Below, in pieces: positions 1 through 5,274 of a stretch of DNA of 6,070 bases. The translations under genes were made by a program, and so were the position numbers. Source of the stretch: Candidatus Parvarchaeota archaeon (GTDB lineage: Archaea > Nanobdellota > Nanobdellia > Parvarchaeales > Parvarchaeaceae). Within the stretch, counting starts at the first letter, position 1. Every line of letters starts with the position of its first letter. Location: assembly GCA_030044235.1 (NCBI GenBank), contig JASHWD010000013.1, positions 1 through 6,070 on the forward strand, given 5' to 3'. The notes under the pieces are model-generated. The model searched no databases. It saw only the letters and a program-made list of their open reading frames with translations, and was not told the DNA's origin.

Positions 1-161
1 GCAAAAGTCTCTACGTTTTCGATTTGAGCCATAAATCTCTTTACATTCTTCATGAAAAAGGCATAGACTTTGAACGTGATGCAGAAAGAAATTGCCCACT
101 ACTTTACAATGTAGCTAAAAGAACCTTTTCACAAAAAATGGATCTTACGGGTTACGCTTGA
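1..161 (+). CDS. C-terminal fragment of an unidentified protein (5' end outside window)
   Basis: The frame whose first full codon starts at base 3 stays open for 52 codons and ends at TGA 159-161, while the other two plus frames hit stops at 25-27 and 32-34. The visible residues begin KSLYVFDLSHK and end FSQKMDLTGYA. The segment is mixed charged and aromatic, with one cysteine, no membrane helix and no motif I recognise. Its stop overlaps or directly abuts the start region of the next plus-strand ORF, which suggests a shared transcript. Because the beginning is missing, neither the start nor the family can be judged. An open frame of this length at the window edge could also be chance, but together with the close junction to the next ORF a real gene end is the better reading. 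Confidence 0.5.
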   Translation, partial: KSLYVFDLSHKSLYILHEKGIDFERDAERNCPLLYNVAKRTFSQKMDLTGYA

Positions 162-166
162 TTGAT

Positions 167-397
167 ATGGCAAACTCTTTGGATAAAATACTAGAGAATT
201 ATTCACAAACTCTACCCGAAGGAATAAATTACGGTAAAATGGACGGGTATTACAGCGCGGCTTATTTAGAAGCAGCGGGCTTTCCGGTCAAAGCGGCAAC
301 AATCAATAAGTATCACAGCATACCAAGCTCGCAGGGACCTTATCCTATGTCTCCGCCAAGACCAACATACTCTTTTAATGAGCCGTCGATGCGCTGA
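167..397 (+). CDS. Small hypothetical protein, 76 aa
   Basis: An ATG at 167 opens a 76-codon frame ending with TGA 395-397. A TTG at 158 would add three residues and would overlap the upstream stop. I do not recognise the product. The N-terminal half is predicted soluble and helical (MANSLDKILENY), followed by a Tyr/Ala-rich stretch (GYYSAAYLEAAGFPVKAAT). The C-terminal third is rich in Pro, Ser and Tyr (PYPMSPPRPTYSF) and is probably disordered. There is no signal peptide and no cysteine. No convincing Shine-Dalgarno sequence is seen, so expression may depend on coupling to the preceding frame, whose stop lies 5 nt before this ATG. The ORF ends exactly where the convergent aspS stop begins (398). 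It could be a genuine small protein or a chance frame; the operon-like junction mildly favours the former. Confidence 0.45.
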   Translation: MANSLDKILENYSQTLPEGINYGKMDGYYSAAYLEAAGFPVKAATINKYHSIPSSQGPYPMSPPRPTYSFNEPSMR

Positions 398-1675
398 TTA
401 AGGAGTAACTCTTTCCGGTGTTCTTGGCAAAAGAGTTGCTTCGGCTACGTTTTCAAGACCAAGCATCTGCTTTACTATTCTTTCTAAGCCGGTTCCGGAA
501 CCGCCGTGTGGCGGGACCCCGTATCTAAAGAAATCAAGATAGAAACCAAACTGTTCAGGGTCCAGACCCTTCTCCTTTGTTTGTTCTATAAGGACTTTGT
601 ACCTGTGCTCTCTCTGAGCTAGGGTAGTTATCTCCAGTCCCTTGTATATTAGATCTGCTCTGAACGTGACTTCTTTGTTCTCGGGTTTTCTCATGTGATA
701 GAACTGTGCGACACTCCAAGGAAATTCCGTCAAGAAAAAGAAATCACTTCCATATTTTTCTTTTACGTATTTGCCTAGTACCCTCTCCCCTTCCGGATCT
801 ACATCATCAATTACTGTCTTTCCATAGCCTTTTAGTATCTCTGCGGCTTCTTTCATTGTAATTCTTGGAAAAGGAGTTTTTGGAATATCAAGTTTTACAT
901 CGAATTTTTTAAGATCCATCTTATTGGTTTTTTCTACGTCTCTGAATATTGCTATCATCATATTCTCCATGGTCTCCATCACATCTTCATACGATTTTAT
1001 GAAACTCATCTCTATGTCTACGCTTGTGTATTCGCAAAGATGCCTAGAGTCATGATGCGGTTCGGCTCTAAAAACCGGGCCTATCTCAAAAACTTTTTCG
1101 AATCCTCCCGCCATCATCATTTGCTTATAGAATTGCGGCGACTGGGCAAGGTAAGCAGTTCTGTCAAAATATACAACCGGGAAAACATTTGCTCCACCCT
1201 CCGTGGCCTGCGAAACGATTTTTGAAGAATGTATTTGATAGAAACCAGAAGACTCAAAGAATCTGACAATGCTATTGCTAACCGTGCTCTGTATCTTGAA
1301 AGTCGCCGCACTCTTTTCTTTCCTAAGGCTCAAAAAACGATAGTTTAGGTCTTTGTCAAGAGACGATTCAACGTTTTTGTTGAGGTTTAGAGGAACTGGC
1401 TGTTCGGCTTCTGTAAGTACTTTCAAAACTTCCGGGACTATTTCGTATCCATTAACAGCTTTAGGGTTTTCTTTTCTTTCTCCGTGTACTTCTATTACGG
1501 ATTCATTTCTGATTTCTTTCGCCAAGTCAAAAAGTTCTTTATTCCTCTCTCTGGAGAGAGTTACTTGATAAGTTCCGTTTATGTCACGCACATTAAGAAA
1601 TATAAGGCTGCCAAGATTTCTTGAGTTCTCAACCCAACCATGTAGTACCAGCTTTTTATTTTCTTCTTTTATCAT
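398..1675 (-). CDS. aspS: Aspartyl-tRNA synthetase, archaeal/eukaryal type (class IIb)
   Basis: Charges tRNA-Asp with aspartate using ATP in the cytoplasm; some archaeal members also charge tRNA-Asn. At 425 residues it is slightly shorter than typical archaeal AspRS (about 430-440) and lacks the bacterial GAD insertion. Residues about 8-90 are the OB-fold anticodon domain (HGWVENSRNLG). The catalytic domain follows, with the flipping-loop TEGG (158-161), the QSPQ box (178-181) with K184, motif 2 FRAE (202-205) followed by R211-H212, D220, ATP/Mg glutamate E348, aspartate-binding R355 in AQREHR, and motif 3 GTGLER (394-399) with R399. The C-terminus PRTPERVTP is typical of the family. The ATG at 1675 is the only available start, because an in-frame TAG lies two codons upstream. 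Odd points are TTLA at 350-353 in place of the usual SSGG or similar, and OB-fold residues E16 and V74 at positions linked in the family to tRNA-Asp/Asn discrimination. Confidence 0.96.
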   Translation of the reverse strand: MIKEENKKLVLHGWVENSRNLGSLIFLNVRDINGTYQVTLSRERNKELFDLAKEIRNESVIEVHGERKENPKAVNGYEIVPEVLKVLTEAEQPVPLNLNKNVESSLDKDLNYRFLSLRKEKSAATFKIQSTVSNSIVRFFESSGFYQIHSSKIVSQATEGGANVFPVVYFDRTAYLAQSPQFYKQMMMAGGFEKVFEIGPVFRAEPHHDSRHLCEYTSVDIEMSFIKSYEDVMETMENMMIAIFRDVEKTNKMDLKKFDVKLDIPKTPFPRITMKEAAEILKGYGKTVIDDVDPEGERVLGKYVKEKYGSDFFFLTEFPWSVAQFYHMRKPENKEVTFRADLIYKGLEITTLAQREHRYKVLIEQTKEKGLDPEQFGFYLDFFRYGVPPHGGSGTGLERIVKQMLGLENVAEATLLPRTPERVTP

Positions 1676-1696
1676 GTACTATCGAAACAACCATCG

Positions 1697-1710
1697 TTTA
1701 TTAATTTAAA
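1697..1710 (-). promoter_or_regulatory. TATA-like promoter element of aspS
   Basis: On the minus strand, upstream of aspS, the AT-only run TTTAAATTAATAAA is preceded by the purine-rich AATAAACCA, a plausible TFB-recognition element. Its centre lies about 29 nt before the aspS ATG, so transcription is expected to start at or very near the start codon. No Shine-Dalgarno sequence is seen in the bases before the ATG, which agrees with a leaderless or near-leaderless mRNA. Position and composition are seen directly; promoter function is inferred. Confidence 0.5.
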
Positions 1711-1733
1711 TGGTTTATTCTTAGCTTCGCAGC

Positions 1734-2207
1734 CTAACATGTTGACTTGGGCGCCATATAAGCGCCCAGGTTTTTCCTTCTATTTTCCAAATCTTTTCTT
1801 TTTTCTTCCAAGCCTTCTTTGTATTTTATATCACTTAATATATCCATTGGGGGTCTTGTCATGAGGGTTTCTAATGCAGCGGCCCCTTCTTTATTTTCGC
1901 GGTCGTAATATTTTACTATCGGACAAAAAGAGTCGCCGTCTCTCTTACAAGAAAACGTAAGGAATTCTTTGCCCTTATATGACAGAGAAATCCCCATCCC
2001 GCCGCTTCTAGTGATCTCAAATCCAAAGTCACCCATATAATACTTTGAATAAGCCCCGCGTTCACTCGGCTCCAGCTTATTTGCGGCATCTAGAACGCCT
2101 TGCGAGAATCTGGCTATTCTATATAACTTGTCTTCCATTTGACGTATGGCATTCCCTTCCGCGATTAAAGATCTCTCCAATTCGCCTAAGTTTTCCTTTT
2201 CTTCCAT
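1734..2207 (-). CDS. Uncharacterised charged protein, 157 aa
   Basis: I do not recognise this family. From the ATG at 2207 the product is 157 residues, soluble and highly charged. Residues 1-45 form a probable amphipathic or coiled-coil helix (MEEKENLGELERSLIAEGN onward). Residues about 58-100 look like beta structure with a Gly-rich turn (SGGMGISLSYKGKEFLTFSCKRDGDSFC) carrying cysteines 87 and 95. Residues 125-148 form a second charged helix (KYKEGLEEKRKDLENRRKNL). A third cysteine, C157, is the last residue. The layout (helix, small sheet, helix) suggests a dimerising or scaffold-like protein, but no function can be assigned. An upstream ATG at 2216 would add MTN, but it lies inside the ribosome-binding sequence, so 2207 is preferred. 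The gene is 58 nt upstream of aspS on the same strand, yet each has its own TATA-like element. Confidence 0.8.
   Translation of the reverse strand: MEEKENLGELERSLIAEGNAIRQMEDKLYRIARFSQGVLDAANKLEPSERGAYSKYYMGDFGFEITRSGGMGISLSYKGKEFLTFSCKRDGDSFCPIVKYYDRENKEGAAALETLMTRPPMDILSDIKYKEGLEEKRKDLENRRKNLGAYMAPKSTC
1745..1771. other. Strong hairpin at the 3' end of the 157-aa gene
   Basis: CTTGGGCGC (1746-1754) pairs with GCGCCCAGG (1762-1770) around the 7-nt loop CATATAA. This gives nine pairs including one wobble in the plus-strand RNA, and an A-T pair at 1745/1771 extends it. On the plus strand it is followed by TTTTT and further pyrimidine-rich sequence (1771-1780), so it resembles an intrinsic terminator. 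The known genes here run on the minus strand, however, where the stem lies within the last codons (NLGAYMAPKS) and has no trailing U-run. It may stabilise the 3' end of that mRNA or stop antisense transcription, or it may be a by-product of the coding sequence. Confidence 0.4.
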
Positions 2208-2210
2208 ATT

Positions 2211-2222
2211 GGTCATCTCCTT
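2211..2222 (-). promoter_or_regulatory. Extended Shine-Dalgarno sequence selecting the second ATG
   Basis: The minus-strand sequence AAGGAGATGACC matches 8 of 10 positions of the full anti-Shine-Dalgarno complement GGAGGTGATC. The GGAG core directly touches the first ATG (2216), which is too close for initiation, but leaves a 9-nt gap to the second ATG (2207). This decides the start of the 157-residue gene. The first ATG is part of the ribosome-binding sequence itself. Confidence 0.7.
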
Positions 2223-2255
2223 ATTTATTTACTACTTAATAGTGTAGATAATATC

Positions 2256-2264
2256 TTATATATA
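2256..2264 (-). promoter_or_regulatory. TATA box of the 157-aa gene
   Basis: The minus-strand element TATATATAA is preceded by purine-rich CGAAAGACG, which could serve as a TFB site. A start about 26 nt downstream of its centre falls near 2233-2235. That leaves a leader of roughly 25 nt, which would contain the strong Shine-Dalgarno sequence. Element and leader fit each other. Confidence 0.6.
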
Positions 2265-2306
2265 CGTCTTTCGGTTTTCAATTAAGTCGGTTTTTGTAAA
2301 TTGCAC

Positions 2307-2328
2307 GTATCAGATACTTTAGATCTAA
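2307..2328. repeat. Two adjacent short palindromes in the divergent intergenic region
   Basis: GTATC-A-GATAC (2307-2317) is a perfect inverted repeat around one base. One base later TTAGATCTAA (2319-2328) is a perfect 10-bp palindrome. They sit about 25-45 nt upstream of the TATA element of the membrane-protein gene and about 45-70 nt upstream of the TATA box of the divergent 157-residue gene. A dimeric regulator could act here on either gene. Short palindromes in AT-rich DNA also arise by chance, so this is only a candidate site. Confidence 0.3.
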
Positions 2329-2352
2329 GCTTTTACGACAGCAGATAAAGAC

Positions 2353-2360
2353 ATAAATAC
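2353..2360 (+). promoter_or_regulatory. TATA box of the four-helix membrane protein gene
   Basis: ATAAATAC is preceded by purine-rich GATAAAGAC. Its centre lies 25-26 nt before the A of the ATG at 2382. This is the classic spacing from TATA box to transcription start in archaea, so the mRNA should be leaderless. No Shine-Dalgarno sequence precedes the ATG, which agrees. Confidence 0.65.
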
Positions 2361-2381
2361 ATTCGGTAAATTATTTTATTA

Positions 2382-2879
2382 ATGGCTAGTAAAATGCTAA
2401 AGAGATATGGGTTGGAGCGCGTAGCAAAGATACTTATTGGTCTAGGATTGCTTTTTAATCTTTTTTCCTGGGTCGCAGGATTCTATTATTTTGGGATTAC
2501 TAACAGCATTTCGCTATTTATAATACCTCCAATATTCACTTTGATTCTTATTGTTCTTATTTTGGTAATCAGGTACAGATATACCCTATTTGAGAAATAT
2601 CCGTATCTTATGAACCTCCCATCATTATTTTATCGTATTGGACAGCAAAAAAACTCAAATAATCAAAGCGTCGCTTTCAGCATGATATTCACCGTTCATT
2701 CTTTAATCGTCGCCTTTTTAGGACTAGTTAGCCTCTTTTTGACAATAGAGATAGGTTCCAGCATTCTGACAGCACATGCAGCTTCTTCATTCTTATACCT
2801 ATACTTTGCGTTTTTAGCGATAATGTTTCTATCGGTTATATTACAATATCGCAGGATTTACATCAGGCTTGCAAAGTAA
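2382..2879 (+). CDS. Small integral membrane protein, four predicted helices, 165 aa
   Basis: I do not recognise a family. A basic N-terminus (MASKMLKRYGLERVAK) is followed by membrane helices at about 14-38, 42-64, 98-121 and 135-155. Between helices 2 and 3 lies a roughly 33-residue basic, polar loop (RYRYTLFEKYPYLM to QQKNSNNQ), and a short basic tail (YRRIYIRLAK) ends the protein. By the positive-inside rule, both termini and the central loop face the cytoplasm. The two hairpins look alike in layout but not in sequence. There are no charged catalytic residues inside the helices apart from H106, E123 and H132 near or within the second hairpin. The start at 2382 is fixed by the leaderless-type TATA spacing. 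The gene lies 69 nt upstream of padR on the same strand, but padR has its own promoter. A link with the exporter operon is possible but unproven. Confidence 0.85.
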   Translation: MASKMLKRYGLERVAKILIGLGLLFNLFSWVAGFYYFGITNSISLFIIPPIFTLILIVLILVIRYRYTLFEKYPYLMNLPSLFYRIGQQKNSNNQSVAFSMIFTVHSLIVAFLGLVSLFLTIEIGSSILTAHAASSFLYLYFAFLAIMFLSVILQYRRIYIRLAK

Positions 2880-2907
2880 AATATTTGGTAGACGACTAAA
2901 GTAAGGT

Positions 2908-2916
2908 ATTTATATA
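2908..2916 (+). promoter_or_regulatory. TATA box of the padR-ABC exporter operon
   Basis: ATTTATATA is preceded by purine-rich AAAGTAAGG, a good TFB-recognition candidate. A start about 26 nt after its centre falls near 2938, giving a leader of about 10 nt before the padR ATG and no Shine-Dalgarno sequence. The predicted start falls in the middle of the 30-bp palindrome, so a protein bound there would block promoter use. Confidence 0.6.
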
Positions 2917-2920
2917 GCGA

Positions 2921-2950
2921 ATATCTAAAAACGATATCGGTTTTCGATAT
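2921..2950. promoter_or_regulatory. Imperfect 30-bp palindrome, probable PadR operator
   Basis: The outer arms ATATC (2921-2925) and GATAT (2946-2950) mirror each other. The inner arms AAAAA (2927-2931) and GTTTT (2940-2944) match in four of five pairs. The core CGATATCG (2932-2939) is a perfect palindrome. In total 13 of 15 symmetric pairs match, with the axis between 2935 and 2936. The site begins just after the TATA box and ends on the first two bases of the padR start codon, so it covers the predicted transcription start. PadR proteins are dimeric winged-helix repressors that usually bind such dyads at their own promoters. Autoregulation is therefore the natural inference, though binding is not shown by sequence alone. 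Confidence 0.65.
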
Positions 2951-3395
2951 GTTTGACAAAATCAGAAGCATGCACCAAGGGCATAGAGAGTTTGGACTAA
3001 AATTTTGGTTACTTTCTTTGCTAGAAAAGCAAGAATCGACGGGTGCGATGCTTATCGACAAGATGGAGCAGTCTTCGATGGGGTTCTGGAAGCCTTCACC
3101 AGGCAGCATATACCCTCTCCTTAGTACTCTAGTATCGGACGGCTATCTCAAGCTTAAAGTGCAGGAAGGCAAAAAATATTATAAGATAACCGACAAGGGC
3201 AGAGAACTTATAAACAATTCATGGTTCCCATGGAAAAAGTTTATGCAACCACAAAGTACAAACACGGTAGATAATACTTTAAATGACATGGAAAACGAAA
3301 TAGAATATCTATCAGAGAAGTCGGAAGATATAAATAAAAACCCAGCAACTAAATTAAAATTAAAGAAGTTAATAGAAAGTCTTAAAAGGATTTAG
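2949..3395 (+). CDS. PadR-family transcriptional regulator
   Basis: A DNA-binding repressor of 148 residues, within the usual range for PadR proteins with a C-terminal helix. Residues 11-88 form the PadR winged helix: GHREFGLKFWLLSLLEKQESTG leads into helix MLIDKME. The recognition-helix region PSPGSIYPLLSTLVSDGYL (49-67) is the family hallmark, and the wing strand and turn LKLKVQEGKKYYKITDKGRELI (68-88) follow. Residues about 108-148 form a charged helix (TLNDMENEIEYLSEKSEDI onward) expected to make the dimer coiled coil. The first gene of a four-gene operon, it lies 6 nt before the first ABC ATPase. PadR regulators next to DrrAB-type exporters commonly repress them and release DNA when a hydrophobic or toxic compound binds; this is the likely role here. 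The ATG at 2949 is the first possible start in the frame, and its first two bases lie inside the operator. Confidence 0.92.
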   Translation: MFDKIRSMHQGHREFGLKFWLLSLLEKQESTGAMLIDKMEQSSMGFWKPSPGSIYPLLSTLVSDGYLKLKVQEGKKYYKITDKGRELINNSWFPWKKFMQPQSTNTVDNTLNDMENEIEYLSEKSEDINKNPATKLKLKKLIESLKRI

Positions 3396-3401
3396 AAAAT
3401 T

Positions 3402-4397
3402 ATGGACATAATAAAAGTAAATAATTTGTCAAAGGTTTTCAATGGAAATCTAAGAGCCGTAGATGGCGTTTCTTTTGAAGTAAAAGAAGGCGAGATATTC
3501 GGATTTTTAGGTCCTAACGGCGCAGGCAAGACAACTACGATAAAAATGCTAACGACTTTGATATCCCCAACCGGGGGTGATGCTCAAATTTTAGGCTACA
3601 GCATAAAAAAGAATGCGCCAGAAGTAAGAGCCTCGATAGGCGTGGTGCCACAGGAATATACAGCCGATGAGGATCTTACAGGATACGATAATATACTTTT
3701 GTTAGCAGACCTATATGGAATACCGAGAGACGTTGCAAATAAAAGAATAGCGGAACTGCTAGAACTAGTCGAACTAAGTAATGCGGCGAAGAGAAAAGTA
3801 GCCACTTACTCCGGTGGCATGAGAAGAAGACTAGAACTAGCAATAGGACTGATAAACTTTCCGCCGGTTCTTTTCTTGGATGAGCCTACGCTTGGTCTGG
3901 ATGTCCAGACAAGGACGGCCGTATGGAATTACATAAAAAAACTTAAAGAAAAATATAAGATGACGCTTTTCATGACAACACATTATCTCGAAGAGGCGGA
4001 CCATCTTTGCGATAGAATTGCGCTTATAGACCATGGAAAAATAATAAAGATAGGAGCACCGGAAGCACTTAAAGCTCAGCTTGGCGGAGATATAATAAAA
4101 TTAAGCGTAAGCAACGACAAGCCAGAGCTTAAGAAAATACTAGAAAATGCGGTTGGCGTAAAAGAAGTAAAGAAAATTGGCAATGAATATAGGATTAAGG
4201 CAAAGTCATCAGAAACTCTAACGCCAAAACTTATTGCTTTGCTTTCTTCTAAAAAATATCAGGTTACTAAGCTATCAATGACAAAGCCTTCATTGGATGA
4301 AGTTTATCTAGAATATACCGGTAAATCAATGAGGGAAGAGCAAGGCGGATTTGATAGATTCGCGCAAAATAGACAGATGCAGGCGACAAGGCGTTGA
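3402..4397 (+). CDS. ABC-2 exporter ATP-binding protein, DrrA type (first ATPase)
   Basis: A cytoplasmic ATPase that powers an ABC-2 exporter, 331 residues. Visible motifs: Walker A GPNGAGKT (37-44), Q-loop Q84 (VVPQE), signature YSGGMRRRLE (136-145), Walker B VLFLDEPT (156-163) with catalytic E161, D-loop GLD (165-167) and switch histidine H194 (TTHYLEEAD). Residues about 225-305 form the C-terminal domain typical of DrrA and related daunorubicin-resistance-like ATPases (DUF4162 type). A basic, Gln-rich tail (residues 306-331, ending RQMQATRR) extends beyond it. All catalytic residues are present. The start is 6 nt after padR with only a weak AAGGA upstream, so translation is probably coupled. 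The stop TGA is 1 nt from the permease ATG, the hallmark of a stoichiometric ATPase-permease pair. The substrate cannot be read from the sequence; drugs, lipids or peptides are all possible. Confidence 0.95.
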   Translation: MDIIKVNNLSKVFNGNLRAVDGVSFEVKEGEIFGFLGPNGAGKTTTIKMLTTLISPTGGDAQILGYSIKKNAPEVRASIGVVPQEYTADEDLTGYDNILLLADLYGIPRDVANKRIAELLELVELSNAAKRKVATYSGGMRRRLELAIGLINFPPVLFLDEPTLGLDVQTRTAVWNYIKKLKEKYKMTLFMTTHYLEEADHLCDRIALIDHGKIIKIGAPEALKAQLGGDIIKLSVSNDKPELKKILENAVGVKEVKKIGNEYRIKAKSSETLTPKLIALLSSKKYQVTKLSMTKPSLDEVYLEYTGKSMREEQGGFDRFAQNRQMQATRR

Positions 4398-4398
4398 T

Positions 4399-5262
4399 AT
4401 GGACAAACAAGAATCAAAAATACGCGTTGAGAGAAAGATTCATTACCCAAATTTTTTTAGAGCCACTTGGTCATTGGCAAATAGAGACTTGAAAAAGTGG
4501 TATCTATCACCGGCGATTCTTATAATCTCTATGGTACAGCCAATCATATGGCTTGCACTTTTTGGCAAAGCCTTCAACCTCGGTGCGCTTTTCACTAGTG
4601 TGTCAAGCGGTGCCACGGCAGCAGAGTTAGCAATATTTGGAACGACCAGTTATTTCTCATATCTAGCACTAGGGATGCTTGCTTTTATGGCGATTAGCAC
4701 TTCTATGATGGGAGGCATGTCTATAGTCTGGGATAGGAGATTCGGTTTCGTAGATAAAATACTAACCGCTCCAATTACAAAGCTATCAATAATAGTAGGG
4801 AAAATACTAAATAGCGTTATACGGGCGTTGGCACAGGCGGTTGTGCTGTTGATAATAGCTATAGTATTGGGCATGACCCTCACGTACTTTACGATAACCA
4901 GTGTACTCACGGCTTTTGCGGCTCTATTCCTTCTGAGCTTTGGAATGTCCTCCCTATTCGTCTTGCTGGCTCTAAGGGCCAGAGACTGGCAATCACAGAT
5001 GATGATAATAAACCTGCTGATGTTACCGCTCCTATTCGCTAGCAACGCTTTCTTTCCGCTTTCAATAATGCCGAGCTGGCTACAGACTATTGCATCCTGG
5101 AACCCGGTGAGCTACGCGATATCGATAGGTAGGAGCGCACTGCTTGGACCAAGCTACACTCCATTAGCTTCAAATCTAATGTCGTTTTTATATCTAGGTA
5201 TATTCGCCGTCGGCATGACTGCTATAACAGTAATCCTTTCCAGAAGACTTTTAAAGGGTTAG
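4399..5262 (+). CDS. ABC-2 type exporter permease, DrrB type
   Basis: The membrane subunit of the exporter, 287 residues with six predicted helices: about 36-56, 85-108, 136-158, 165-192, 200-222 and 262-281. The 30-residue cytoplasmic N-terminus ends in an amphipathic stretch (FRATWSLANRDLKKWY) typical of ABC-2 permeases. The conserved coupling segment WDRRFGFVDKILTAPITKLS (111-130) follows helix 2 and contacts the ATPase. NPVSYAI (235-241), before the last helix, is another family signature. The ATG at 4399 is chosen because it lies 1 nt after the ATPase stop and starts the usual short N-terminus. A TTG at 4351 in the same frame would overlap the ATPase by 47 nt and is unlikely. The TGA-overlapping sequence GGCGTTGAT just before the ATG is a weak Shine-Dalgarno match. 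The permease is a half-transporter, so it must dimerise with itself or with a second permease, possibly one encoded past the window end. Confidence 0.94.
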   Translation: MDKQESKIRVERKIHYPNFFRATWSLANRDLKKWYLSPAILIISMVQPIIWLALFGKAFNLGALFTSVSSGATAAELAIFGTTSYFSYLALGMLAFMAISTSMMGGMSIVWDRRFGFVDKILTAPITKLSIIVGKILNSVIRALAQAVVLLIIAIVLGMTLTYFTITSVLTAFAALFLLSFGMSSLFVLLALRARDWQSQMMIINLLMLPLLFASNAFFPLSIMPSWLQTIASWNPVSYAISIGRSALLGPSYTPLASNLMSFLYLGIFAVGMTAITVILSRRLLKG

Positions 5263-5274
5263 GGCAAAAATTGC

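Noticed and set aside
1040..1311. Small open frames on both strands within aspS
   Set aside because: Out-of-frame shadows of the AspRS catalytic domain; Arg-rich translations without motifs.
1353..1568. Plus-strand open frame of 71 codons
   Set aside because: Antisense shadow of aspS; Ser/Phe/Leu-rich translation typical of reverse-strand coding sequence, with no promoter or ribosome-binding site.
2858..3109. Minus-strand 83-codon frame across the padR promoter
   Set aside because: It overlaps the padR coding region and operator. No promoter or ribosome-binding sequence was recognised for it, and the padR frame is strongly supported by its family signature.
4351..4398. Upstream TTG start for the permease
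   Set aside because: It would overlap the ATPase end and add a non-conserved arginine-rich stretch; ATG 4399 directly after the ATPase stop fits family length.
4650..5045. 131-codon open frame on the minus strand
   Set aside because: It lies wholly inside the permease gene, opposite strand. The product is an implausible mix without domain signs, and the permease has clear family motifs.
5117..5124. Second copy of the 8-bp core CGATATCG of the PadR dyad
   Set aside because: It is inside the permease coding sequence (codons for Ala-Ile-Ser-Ile) without the flanking arms, so coincidence is the simpler explanation.
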